Source: Desulfobacteraceae bacterium
Lineage (GTDB): Bacteria; Desulfobacterota; Desulfobacteria; Desulfobacterales; Desulfatirhabdiaceae
Assembly (NCBI GenBank): GCA_027325475.1
Contig: DAIEFO010000010.1
Location: 1-17,408 of the forward strand
DNA length: 17,408 nucleotides
Direction: 5' to 3'
Made by a program: the position numbers and the translations under genes
The notes under the pieces: generated by a model
The model's database searches: none
What the model saw: the letters and a program-made list of their open reading frames with translations, nothing else
What the model was told of the DNA's origin: nothing
Shown: positions 8,920-15,815 of the stretch, one piece after another
Layout: every line of letters begins with the position of its first letter
How positions within the stretch are numbered: position 1 is the stretch's first letter

Positions 8920-8948
8920 ATGAATTATTTATACCCTGTGTTAATAGC

Positions 8949-9473
8949 CTAAGAGGCTTTTGGCTGTTCTGACGGTTGCGCTGCCGCAAATGCGGTTTCC
9001 AGCGCTTTCACCGCCGCGCCGGCATAGCCCTGAGGGAAGATCAGACTGATGGATGCAGCGGCACAGGAAAGTGCCAGCAGCGGCGTTCCGTGATCCGTCA
9101 AAGCTTTTACAGCAGCGCTCAGAATGCCGTAGCGATCGCCGTAATGCGGCCCCTGTAAGGATACCAGCTCGACAGCGTCGTCAATCCGCATTCCGGAAAG
9201 CCAGGCGTCTCCACTGCCATCAAGCTCCATGAAATCCCGGATGGTCAGCGGCCTGTCGAGCAACAGGTGCAGACGCATGGCATCACCGGATACCGGGCGT
9301 GCAAAAACCAGAATCGGGGATGCCCCCCATTCGGCAGCCCGGTGGGTCAGACATAAGGCAATGTCCGGAATACGTTCCGGCGTCAGTTGCAGCGACACCA
9401 GACACAGCCCCGTACGCTCGACGATGCCATAGGTTTTGATAACGGGTTCCCAGTAAACAGCGAAAATTTCCAT
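8949..9473 (-). CDS. ACT-domain protein, aspartokinase-tail-like (second of a pair)
   Basis: A 174-residue protein without a signal peptide. The C-terminal half (about 99-165: VELVSLQGPHYGDRYGIL, then HGTPLLALSCAAASISLIF) reads like an ACT domain of the aspartokinase tail, with the beta-alpha-beta pattern of an amino-acid-binding regulatory module. The N-terminal half (about 18-80) looks like a more divergent ACT repeat. There is no kinase or other catalytic domain. Its ATG shares one base with the stop of the preceding ACT gene (TGATG at 9471-9475), so the two are translationally coupled and probably form a hetero-oligomer. The position in a two-component gene block suggests an amino-acid or small-ligand sensing role, but no ligand can be read from the sequence. 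The family assignment comes from the fold pattern only. Confidence 0.7.
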   Translation of the reverse strand: MEIFAVYWEPVIKTYGIVERTGLCLVSLQLTPERIPDIALCLTHRAAEWGASPILVFARPVSGDAMRLHLLLDRPLTIRDFMELDGSGDAWLSGMRIDDAVELVSLQGPHYGDRYGILSAAVKALTDHGTPLLALSCAAASISLIFPQGYAGAAVKALETAFAAAQPSEQPKAS

Positions 9474-9973
9474 CAGAGCTGCTGTACGCGGAATTCAGGA
9501 TGAAACGGTGCATGATTTTCCGGCAGGTCAATGACACTGCAAACAGCGGACACCGCCTTGTCCAGTTGAAGATAACAGGTCGTGAGACTGAGGGTTGAAA
9601 ACGACGAAGCAACCCCATATACCGGCAATCCGGCTGTGTGCATGGCTGTCAGAATGCGGCCGATAAGCTTGAGCCTGGGCCGATGGGGGAAAATGGTCAG
9701 GGCGCCTACCGAAGGCCGCATGGTATAAGCGCCTGCAAACGGCTGCAACACCATTTCCGCCGTTTGCCGATCTTCGGCCAAAACACAGCACATGCCGTTC
9801 AACAGGCCGTCCAGCACATCCATCGATGCCAGCACGAGATTGACGTGACGTTCCGCAAGGCAGGCAAGTATGCGACTTGTCGAACCTTCGTCGTTCGGGT
9901 GAAGCTGAAGCTGAACAAGCTCGCTGCTCAGTTTCAGCCCCCCAACCGGTAATTTTTGCTCATGAACGTTCAT
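9473..9973 (-). CDS. ACT-domain protein, aspartokinase-tail-like (first of a pair)
   Basis: A 166-residue protein from the ATG at 9973. A TTG at 9994 would add 7 residues, and neither start has a clear ribosome-binding site. Two weak ACT-like repeats can be seen. The first has ELVQLQLHPNDEGSTSRIL, with the Gly-Ser/Thr helix start and then HVNLVLASMDVLDGL. The second has VGALTIFPHRPRLKLIGRIL, then GLPVYGVASSFSTLSL, where the SxxTLSL end resembles the ligand-facing strand of aspartokinase ACT domains. No catalytic domain is present. It lies about 75 bp downstream of the response regulator gene and is coupled to the second ACT gene through a 1-nt stop/start overlap. Together the pair carries four ACT-like units. 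Their most likely job is to bind an amino acid and modulate a partner, perhaps the adjacent kinase. Confidence 0.65.
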   Translation of the reverse strand: MNVHEQKLPVGGLKLSSELVQLQLHPNDEGSTSRILACLAERHVNLVLASMDVLDGLLNGMCCVLAEDRQTAEMVLQPFAGAYTMRPSVGALTIFPHRPRLKLIGRILTAMHTAGLPVYGVASSFSTLSLTTCYLQLDKAVSAVCSVIDLPENHAPFHPEFRVQQL

Positions 9974-10048
9974 TGAATTGTTAAGTCGCTTCAAAGACTC
10001 GTTATACGATAGAACGCCCCTGCTTTTCTGTGATACATCGAGACGGGG

Positions 10049-10435
10049 CTATCCCAGATAATCCTTGACGATACCCATCAACTTTTCCAGATTGATCGGT
10101 TTGGGGATATAGTCATCCGCCAGGGTATTCTTACCATCCCAGTGGGTATAATTGGTGGTGGTGACTGCATCGGCCACAGCCGTCAGCAGCAGTACGACGA
10201 TATCCTTGTAATCATCTGAACTTTTCAGTTCCGCACACAGCTCATAGCCGTTTTTACGCGGCATCATGACATCCAGAATGATCAACGCCGGACGCTCTTT
10301 TTTGATCTGGTCCATGGCTTCTACACCGTCATAAGCCTTGGCGACACGGAAACTCTGGCTTTCCAGCTTCATGGCAACCGATTCCACCAGATCCGGATCA
10401 TCGTCAACGATCAGAACAAGTTTTTTGTCGTTCAT
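10049..10435 (-). CDS. Single-domain response regulator (CheY-like)
   Basis: A 128-residue stand-alone receiver domain. The acidic pocket is D11-D13 in IVDDDPD, the phospho-acceptor is D55 in IILDVMMPR, with T85 in VLLLTA and K112 in YIPKPI, so all conserved receiver residues are present. The loop before the last strand (about 86-107) is longer than in CheY. It has no output domain, so it must signal by protein contact or act as a phosphorelay shuttle. GGAG lies 9 nt before the ATG. It is the first gene of the block that continues with the two ACT genes and the PAS-PAS kinase, and its leader crosses repeat copy C. A promoter candidate lies at 10597-10625. Confidence 0.9.
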   Translation of the reverse strand: MNDKKLVLIVDDDPDLVESVAMKLESQSFRVAKAYDGVEAMDQIKKERPALIILDVMMPRKNGYELCAELKSSDDYKDIVVLLLTAVADAVTTTNYTHWDGKNTLADDYIPKPINLEKLMGIVKDYLG

Positions 10436-10596
10436 GGATAATATCTCCTGTTATGAATTTTGATGGCCTCGTAAAAGTCGATTTTCAGACGGCTTCACAA
10501 AAAGTCCGCAGGCAAGGTGGAAAAATCCGTCGCAAGAGAGGTGTACTTTGTACGCTCCAACAACGAAAATACGGACTTTCTATAACACACTTTTTT

Positions 10597-10625
10597 ATTA
10601 TAGTACGGTTTTATGAAATAGTAAA
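10597..10625 (-). promoter_or_regulatory. Sigma-70-like promoter for the response regulator/ACT/kinase block
   Basis: On the minus strand TTTACT (10625-10620, 4 of 6 matches) and a perfect TATAAT (10602-10597) are separated by 17 nt. They lie just past the metF terminator hairpin and point to the response regulator gene, leaving a leader of about 155 nt that contains the body of repeat C. Confidence 0.45.
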
Positions 10626-10626
10626 T

Positions 10627-10654
10627 GCCGGCGACTTCACAAGAAGTCGTCGGC
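10627..10654 (-). terminator. Hairpin after metF, probable transcription stop
   Basis: The arms GCCGGCGACTTC and GAAGTCGTCGGC pair over 12 positions (one G-U/G-T type mismatch) around a 4-nt loop, 24 nt after the metF stop. Read on the minus strand, the downstream side is only moderately T-rich (ATTTACTATTTC), so it is not a textbook intrinsic terminator. The hairpin may have been recruited from the end of repeat C. Confidence 0.45.
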
Positions 10655-10677
10655 TTGTTTCAAGGCCCTTCTAAAGT

Positions 10678-11604
10678 TCAGGCAATCTGTGGCCTGGGAT
10701 AGAGCCCTGCTTTTTCCACGATTTCAGGAACTTTCTGCTCCCACTCAATGGCCATGATGTGAAATCCGGCCACACCTTTGACCTGCTTGAGGCGTTCGAT
10801 GCTTTCGACGCAAATCTTGATGCCTTCTTCCGCCTGCTTTTCTTTAGGAACGCCCGCCATCCGGTCCACCACTTCCTGGGGAACATCCATCCCCGGAACC
10901 TTGTTTTTCATGTATCGGGCCATGCCGACCGTCTTGATGGGAGTGATACCGGCCAGGATATAGCATTTTTCATCCAGCCCCCGGTCCCGGACACCGGCCA
11001 TCCATTTTTCAAATTTATCCAGGTTGTAAATGCACTGGGTCTGAATGAAATCCACACCGGCAGCCACTTTCTTGGCAAGCCGCGCCACCCGGAGTTCGAA
11101 CGGATCGGCAAATGGATTAGCGGCCGCACCGATGAACATTTTCGGCGGATTTTCGATATCGGCGCCGCCCTGGAACTTGCCTTCATCCCGCATTTTTCTC
11201 ACCATCTGGATGAACTGGATGGAGTCAATGTCATGAACGCCCATCGCCATCGGGTGATCGCCGAAATGCGGGTGATCGCCCGAAAGACACAGCATGGTGT
11301 TGATACCATGGGAATAAGCACCGATGATATCGGACTGCATGGCAAGACGGTTACGGTCGCGGGTGACCATCTGCATGATGGGATGAAGCCCCATCTGCCG
11401 GATGATGACGCTGGCGGCAAAGCTGGACATTCGCACCATGGCGGTCTGATTGTCCGTAACATTGACGGCGTCCACATAACCTCTCAGCATTTCAGCTTTC
11501 TGGCGGACTTTTTCGGGGACCGCTCCCCGCGGCGGGCCGCACTCCGATGTCACCGCCAGATTTCCGGATTTCAACACCTTTTCGAGCACACTGTCGGTTT
11601 TCAT
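10678..11604 (-). CDS. metF: Methylene-tetrahydrofolate reductase (MetF)
   Basis: A 308-residue FAD-containing TIM barrel that interconverts methylene-THF and methyl-THF, the last methyl-branch step of the Wood-Ljungdahl pathway and also the source of methyl groups for methionine. Compared with E. coli MetF, the expected active-site residues are present: E21 in TSECGPP, D110 in LSGDHP and Q190 in IQTQC, along with the TRDRNR segment (81-86). The length is that of the short bacterial form, which lacks the eukaryotic regulatory domain. The ATG at 11604 overlaps the metV stop by 4 nt (ATGA), a sign of coupled translation and of a tight MetF-MetV complex. It is the last gene of the operon and is followed by a hairpin. 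In this complex type the electrons are thought to arrive through MetV rather than from bound NAD(P)H; for this protein that is inference. Confidence 0.93.
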   Translation of the reverse strand: MKTDSVLEKVLKSGNLAVTSECGPPRGAVPEKVRQKAEMLRGYVDAVNVTDNQTAMVRMSSFAASVIIRQMGLHPIMQMVTRDRNRLAMQSDIIGAYSHGINTMLCLSGDHPHFGDHPMAMGVHDIDSIQFIQMVRKMRDEGKFQGGADIENPPKMFIGAAANPFADPFELRVARLAKKVAAGVDFIQTQCIYNLDKFEKWMAGVRDRGLDEKCYILAGITPIKTVGMARYMKNKVPGMDVPQEVVDRMAGVPKEKQAEEGIKICVESIERLKQVKGVAGFHIMAIEWEQKVPEIVEKAGLYPRPQIA

Positions 11605-12269
11605 TCTGCCAAATCCTCCCTGATGATTTTACGGGGTCCGGCAGCCCGGCCGGGTCTCCAGTCTTTGGCCGGGATGATCTCCTCATACCGGTCTTCCATG
11701 CCAAGGGCTTTGAGCCGATCCCAGATCAACTGCCAGGCGCAGTCCACATCCGGGCTGATTTCACATTTTCCGCTGGTGGATCCCCCGCAGGGTCCGTTCA
11801 TCAACTGTTTGGAACACCTTGCAATGGGGCAGATGCCGCCGGTAACGCCCAGAAGGCAGTTACCACATCCCTGACATCGCTCGGCCCACACGCCCTGGCG
11901 TTCCGAAGCTCCCATAAACTTGGTGTTGACTGCGGGAAACACCGGTTTGTTTTTAAACCGCCGACAGATTTCCTGCACACCGCATCCGCAAGCCATGGAC
12001 AAAATGGCGTCAACGCCATCCACCATGGACACCAGCTCTTCCACATACTCCGGATCACACTGGCGTTCCAGGGTATGCTCCCGTATCTGTAAATTTTTTC
12101 CCTGTTTCAGAAATGACATCTGCAGCAGCGAGGACAAAACGCCGACTTCTTTACGGCCCCCGGCTGAACAGACTGTGACGCACTCATTACACCCGATCAA
12201 CAGAATCTTCTGAAACGGCCGGATGTATTCAATGATTTCTTCCAGGGGTTTTCGTTCCGCTGTAATCAT
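11601..12269 (-). CDS. metV: MetV, iron-sulfur/zinc partner of MetF (MTHFR_C-type protein)
   Basis: A 222-residue Cys-rich protein. The C-terminal half matches the methylene-THF reductase C-terminal family: CQGCGNC (C132, C135, C138), GGICPIARC (C147, C152), NGPCGG (C161), GKCEI (C169) and DCAWQLIWDRL (C177). The N-terminal half has GCNECVTVC (C27, C30, C34), C71, CGCG (94-97) and C102. In acetogens MetV binds metal clusters and carries electrons to MetF, and the Cys pattern here fits that. The ATG at 12269 follows AAGGAG (11 nt upstream) after a 41-bp gap behind mvhD, the largest gap inside the core of the operon. Its stop overlaps metF by 4 nt. Cytoplasmic. Confidence 0.9.
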   Translation of the reverse strand: MITAERKPLEEIIEYIRPFQKILLIGCNECVTVCSAGGRKEVGVLSSLLQMSFLKQGKNLQIREHTLERQCDPEYVEELVSMVDGVDAILSMACGCGVQEICRRFKNKPVFPAVNTKFMGASERQGVWAERCQGCGNCLLGVTGGICPIARCSKQLMNGPCGGSTSGKCEISPDVDCAWQLIWDRLKALGMEDRYEEIIPAKDWRPGRAAGPRKIIREDLAE

Positions 12270-12310
12270 TGTGATTTCTTCTCCTTACAATATAAATATC
12301 CGATATCCTG

Positions 12311-12742
12311 TCACGCAACAGGCCGGATGGTGTTTCGGATTGGGTTTGGCCCCATTTTCCGGATTTTTTCGGTAATTCTGCCGGCAATCTCTGCAAAACG
12401 ATCTCCCATCCCGGCGGACAAATTGACCATTTCCAGCCTTTCCCCCTCAATGCCGACGCTTTCCATCAGCTTGCGGGCATAGGCCACCCGCCTGGCCGCA
12501 CGGATATTGCCGTTTTTAAAATGGCAGTCTCCTTCCAGACATCCGGCCACATAAACGCCGTCCGCCCCGTTTTCAAACGCCTTGAGGATATGGATCACAT
12601 CGACCTTTCCAGAGCAGGGAACGCGGATAATCCGGACATTGGCCGGGTAGCACCGTCTCTGGCTGCCAGCCATATCCGCAGCCGTATAAGCGCAGTAATG
12701 ACAGCAGAAAGCGATAATGACCGGTTCGAAATCTTCCATCAT
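12311..12742 (-). CDS. mvhD: MvhD-type hydrogenase/Hdr delta subunit ([2Fe-2S] electron carrier)
   Basis: A 143-residue small iron-sulfur protein. It has the MvhD pattern: FCCHYC (C13, C14, C17), VPCSGKVD (C43) and GCLEGDC (C68, C73), plus C31. In methanogens MvhD passes electrons between the hydrogenase and HdrA, and in HdrA-linked bacterial complexes it plays the same bridging part. Here no hydrogenase subunit is nearby, so it may link HdrA to MetV or to another donor. ATG 12742 overlaps the hdrA stop by 4 nt (ATGA at 12739-12742), with AAGGA a few bases upstream inside hdrA; a second ATG follows directly. A fused or coupled hdrA-mvhD order is typical of these loci. Confidence 0.9.
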   Translation of the reverse strand: MMEDFEPVIIAFCCHYCAYTAADMAGSQRRCYPANVRIIRVPCSGKVDVIHILKAFENGADGVYVAGCLEGDCHFKNGNIRAARRVAYARKLMESVGIEGERLEMVNLSAGMGDRFAEIAGRITEKIRKMGPNPIRNTIRPVA

Positions 12743-15700
12743 GCCACCATCCTTTCCAGCAGACTGCTGACTTTCGATAAAATCTGGTCATCCTCGAACT
12801 GCATCAGTTGGATGGCCTTGGCGGGACACTCTGCAGCGCATACGCCGCAACCGTGACACTTGGCAGGATCAATTTCCGAATAGCCGTCCGCATTGATAAA
12901 GGGGACGCCAAAAGGACACGCCCGCACACAAATCAGACAGGCCGCGCATTTCTGTGAATCCACACGGGCCGTGGCTGCTCCCAGATTGATATTTTCCCGG
13001 CTGAGCATGGTCATCGCCCGCGCCGCCGAAGCCTCCGCCTGAGCAATGGACTCGCGGATGTTCTTGGGCGCGTGAGCGGTGCCTGCCATATAAAAACCGG
13101 GTTTGGAGAAATCCACCGGTCTCAGTTTGATATGATCTTCCAGGAAATAACCATCTGATGTTCTCGGAATCTTGAAAATCGTCGCCAGATCTTCGGTGGA
13201 TTCGTCATCACTGATAAATCCGGTACTCAGCAGCAACGCATCCGCCGTCACCATGACCGATCTTCCCAGAACCGGGTCGGTGAACGCCACTTCGATCAGA
13301 CTGCCGGCAGCTTGAACCACCGGCGGTAATGCCGGTTCATACCTGACGAATATAACACCTTTTTCCCGCGCTTTCAGGTAGTAATCTTCCTGGAATCCGT
13401 AGGTACGCATATCGCGATACAGGATAAAAATACGGGTTTCCGGATTTTGTTCCAATATCCGCAGCGCATTTTTAACCGCAGCCTGGCAGCAGACGCGCGA
13501 ACAGTTAGGATTGTCCGGCTGGCGGGAGCCGACGCACTGAATCATGACCACGGTATCCCATGCTTTGACTTTTTCAGGAGCGTCCTCAATCAGTGCATCC
13601 GCGTCGAGCTGGGTCATAACCGCATCATGCTGTCCCAGCAAATATCCATCCGGCCTGCGGGGCAAAGCGCCCGTCGCCAGAATCGTCACGCCATGACGGA
13701 TTTGCCGGTAGAACATTTGAGGCCCTACCTGCATACCGGTGGTGTACATGCCGGGCATACCGCTGTGATCCACGATAAAGGCGTTGAAAATGACCTGTAT
13801 CCTCAGATGGCTCATAACTTTCTGTCTCAGATCATTGATAAACGCCTGCACATCGTCGCCTTCCAGGGTACGGTGAACCAGATTGGCGGTACCGCCCAGC
13901 ATGGAACGCCGCTCCGCCAGAAACACTCTGAATCCTTGATCCGCCAGCCGCAGCGCCGCGGTCATACCGGCCACACCGCCTCCAACCACCAGAACGTCCC
14001 GGTTGATCGGCAGGTAATTGTCCGCAAGCGCATGGGCTTTCTTCACGCTCATCACCGCCGACCAGATGAGTTGTCTGGCCTTGGCATTGGCTTTATCAGG
14101 ATGATCCAGATGCACCCAGGCATCTTGATCTCTCAAATTGGCGATTTCAAGCAGATATTTGTTCAGACCCGCGCGTTGCAGAACATCCTGAAACCGGGCT
14201 TCATGGGTGCGCGGGGAACATCCGCCAAGCACTACGCGGTTAAGCTTATGCTCGACAATGGCTTCCTGAATGCGGCTCATGGATTCCCGGCTGCACCCGT
14301 GGCCGACACTTTCCGCCAGCGCCACTCCCGGAAGCTTTGCGGCAAAAGCCGCAAGCTCAGGCACATGAACCACAGCACCGATGCTCTCACCACAATCGCA
14401 GATAAATACACCAATACGGGGTTCTTCATCGGTTACGTCCCGTTCCGATGTTTGTTCATCCTCGGATTCGGAGAGCGCCTCAGGCGCGGGAAGATGGGCC
14501 GATGCTCTGCATGCGGCCGCACTGGCCTGGGTCATGGTTTCCGGAATATCCTTGGGGCTTTCGAACATACCGCAGGCATAAACGCCGGGACGGGATGTAG
14601 CGACCGGATCGAACGCGCCGGTTTGCGCAAAGCCATGCGGATTTAATGTAATGCCCAGCGTATCGGCCAGTTGCCGCGTTTCCGCGCCGATCTGAAAGCC
14701 GGTGGCCAGAACCACCAGATCGAAGGTTTCCTCGTTCATGGTGCTGGAATCTTCGGAAGCGAATGTCACCGTAAGCTGGCCCTGACCGTTTTTGCGAAAT
14801 ACACTGTGAGGACGGCTCCGGACAAAGCGCACGCCATAATCTTTCCGACTTCTTTCATAATAGAGCTCGTAATCTTTACCGAAGGTGCGCATATCCATAT
14901 AAAATATGGATGCTTCGATGCTGTCTTGAAACCGCTCCTTGGTAACAATGGCTTCCTTGAGTGCGAACATGCAGCACACACCGGAACAATACGATACCGC
15001 GCCTTTTTGCATACCCCGTGATCCCACACACTGGATCCAGGCGATTTTTTCAGGCGTACGGCCGTCGGACGGGCACATCAGACGCCCCTGAGTCGGACCG
15101 GAAGCGGACATGATGCGCTCATATTCCAGACTGGTGATCACATCCGGATCCCGTCCGTAACTGAAGCTGTCGATGGCTGCCGGATCGAAAACCGACGCAC
15201 CCGGCGCCATAACCACGGCCCCGATCTGAAATTCACTCTGCGTCTGCCTGTCATCGAGAACAATGGCATGGGCCGGACAGCAGGCAGCCAGCGCCTTGGG
15301 ATCGGAACACCGGCTCATGTCGATGGAAAACGCCTGAGGCGTGGCCTGAGGATACCGCATACAGGTCGGCGCCCGGTGGTCGAGTCCTGGATTAAAATTC
15401 ACGCATTCCGGGAATTGCTTGTGGCATTCCCCGCAGGCCGTACATCGGCTCAAATCGATATACCGCGGCGCAGTGGTCAGTTGAGCGGAAAAGTTTCCTT
15501 CCTCGCCGCTCAAGCGGGTAACCTGCGTCAGCGGCATCAGTTCGATGTACTGACTGCGGCTGCTTTCGGAAAGTGTCGGAGAAATGGTGCAAAGATCGCA
15601 GTTATTGGTCGGAAATGTTCTGTCTAAAAGAGTCATCAAACCGCCGATCGCATTGGCTCTGTCAATCAGAACAACATGTTTCTGAGCCTCCGCCAGATCC

Positions 15701-15780
15701 AGCGCGGTCCGGATTCCGCCAACGCCGCCCCCGATCACCAGAACTCTGTTACTGGTTTGAAATGGGTCTGCTGTTTTCAT
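12739..15780 (-). CDS. hdrA: Tandem HdrA-like flavoprotein with ferredoxin domains
   Basis: A 1013-residue soluble protein, about 1.5 times a normal HdrA, built from two HdrA-type flavin modules. Module 1 (about 10-425) has the FAD motif VIGGGVGG, a DLCTISP segment, an inserted ferredoxin-like region (C113, C116, C119, C126; then C140, C158, C167, C168) and IQCVGSR...CSGVCC (251-270). A linker rich in acidic residues spans 430-452. Module 2 starts with the HdrA N-terminal cluster domain (C461, C463, C496, C521), then VVGGGVAG, IQCVGSR...CSRVCC (749-765) and two C-terminal 4Fe-4S motifs (C945/948/951/955 and C975/978/981/985). HdrA is the flavin centre of electron-bifurcating Hdr complexes. 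ATG 15780 is chosen because the frame back to 15861 would overlap the upstream metF-like gene; its ribosome-binding site is weak. The gene lies 35 bp after that gene and overlaps mvhD by 4 nt. Confidence 0.92.
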   Translation of the reverse strand: MKTADPFQTSNRVLVIGGGVGGIRTALDLAEAQKHVVLIDRANAIGGLMTLLDRTFPTNNCDLCTISPTLSESSRSQYIELMPLTQVTRLSGEEGNFSAQLTTAPRYIDLSRCTACGECHKQFPECVNFNPGLDHRAPTCMRYPQATPQAFSIDMSRCSDPKALAACCPAHAIVLDDRQTQSEFQIGAVVMAPGASVFDPAAIDSFSYGRDPDVITSLEYERIMSASGPTQGRLMCPSDGRTPEKIAWIQCVGSRGMQKGAVSYCSGVCCMFALKEAIVTKERFQDSIEASIFYMDMRTFGKDYELYYERSRKDYGVRFVRSRPHSVFRKNGQGQLTVTFASEDSSTMNEETFDLVVLATGFQIGAETRQLADTLGITLNPHGFAQTGAFDPVATSRPGVYACGMFESPKDIPETMTQASAAACRASAHLPAPEALSESEDEQTSERDVTDEEPRIGVFICDCGESIGAVVHVPELAAFAAKLPGVALAESVGHGCSRESMSRIQEAIVEHKLNRVVLGGCSPRTHEARFQDVLQRAGLNKYLLEIANLRDQDAWVHLDHPDKANAKARQLIWSAVMSVKKAHALADNYLPINRDVLVVGGGVAGMTAALRLADQGFRVFLAERRSMLGGTANLVHRTLEGDDVQAFINDLRQKVMSHLRIQVIFNAFIVDHSGMPGMYTTGMQVGPQMFYRQIRHGVTILATGALPRRPDGYLLGQHDAVMTQLDADALIEDAPEKVKAWDTVVMIQCVGSRQPDNPNCSRVCCQAAVKNALRILEQNPETRIFILYRDMRTYGFQEDYYLKAREKGVIFVRYEPALPPVVQAAGSLIEVAFTDPVLGRSVMVTADALLLSTGFISDDESTEDLATIFKIPRTSDGYFLEDHIKLRPVDFSKPGFYMAGTAHAPKNIRESIAQAEASAARAMTMLSRENINLGAATARVDSQKCAACLICVRACPFGVPFINADGYSEIDPAKCHGCGVCAAECPAKAIQLMQFEDDQILSKVSSLLERMVA

Positions 15781-15815
15781 ATCTGTCTTTATCGTTCCAT
15801 TTAAAAAGTTGCATA

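Larger units (their letters stand above)
10462..10654 (+). repeat. Dispersed intergenic repeat, copy C (decayed right half)
   Basis: The left part (10462-10517) matches copy B closely: GATGGCCTCGTAAAAGTC, a short spacer, GACGGCTTCACAAAAAG, then AGTCCGCAGGCAAGG (10503-10517). The end of the body, ACGGACTTTCTATAA (10571-10585), is degenerate. The hairpin at 10627-10654 resembles the normal right terminus (GACTTC...GAAGTCGTC), which suggests the copy was stretched or interrupted by about 45 bp of AT-rich DNA. That AT-rich stretch carries a promoter candidate for the response regulator gene. Confidence 0.6.

Noticed and set aside
10016..10049. GCCCC...GGGGC inverted repeat between the receiver and ACT genes
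   Set aside because: Only 5-bp arms with a 24-nt loop; too weak for a terminator call.
10759..11874. 371-codon plus-strand open frame over metF/metV
   Set aside because: Antisense to two genes with clear catalytic and Cys motifs; the His-rich, low-logic product is typical of a shadow frame.
13447..14646. 399-codon plus-strand open frame over hdrA
   Set aside because: Antisense to the HdrA coding sequence, with no domain and no ribosome-binding site of note.
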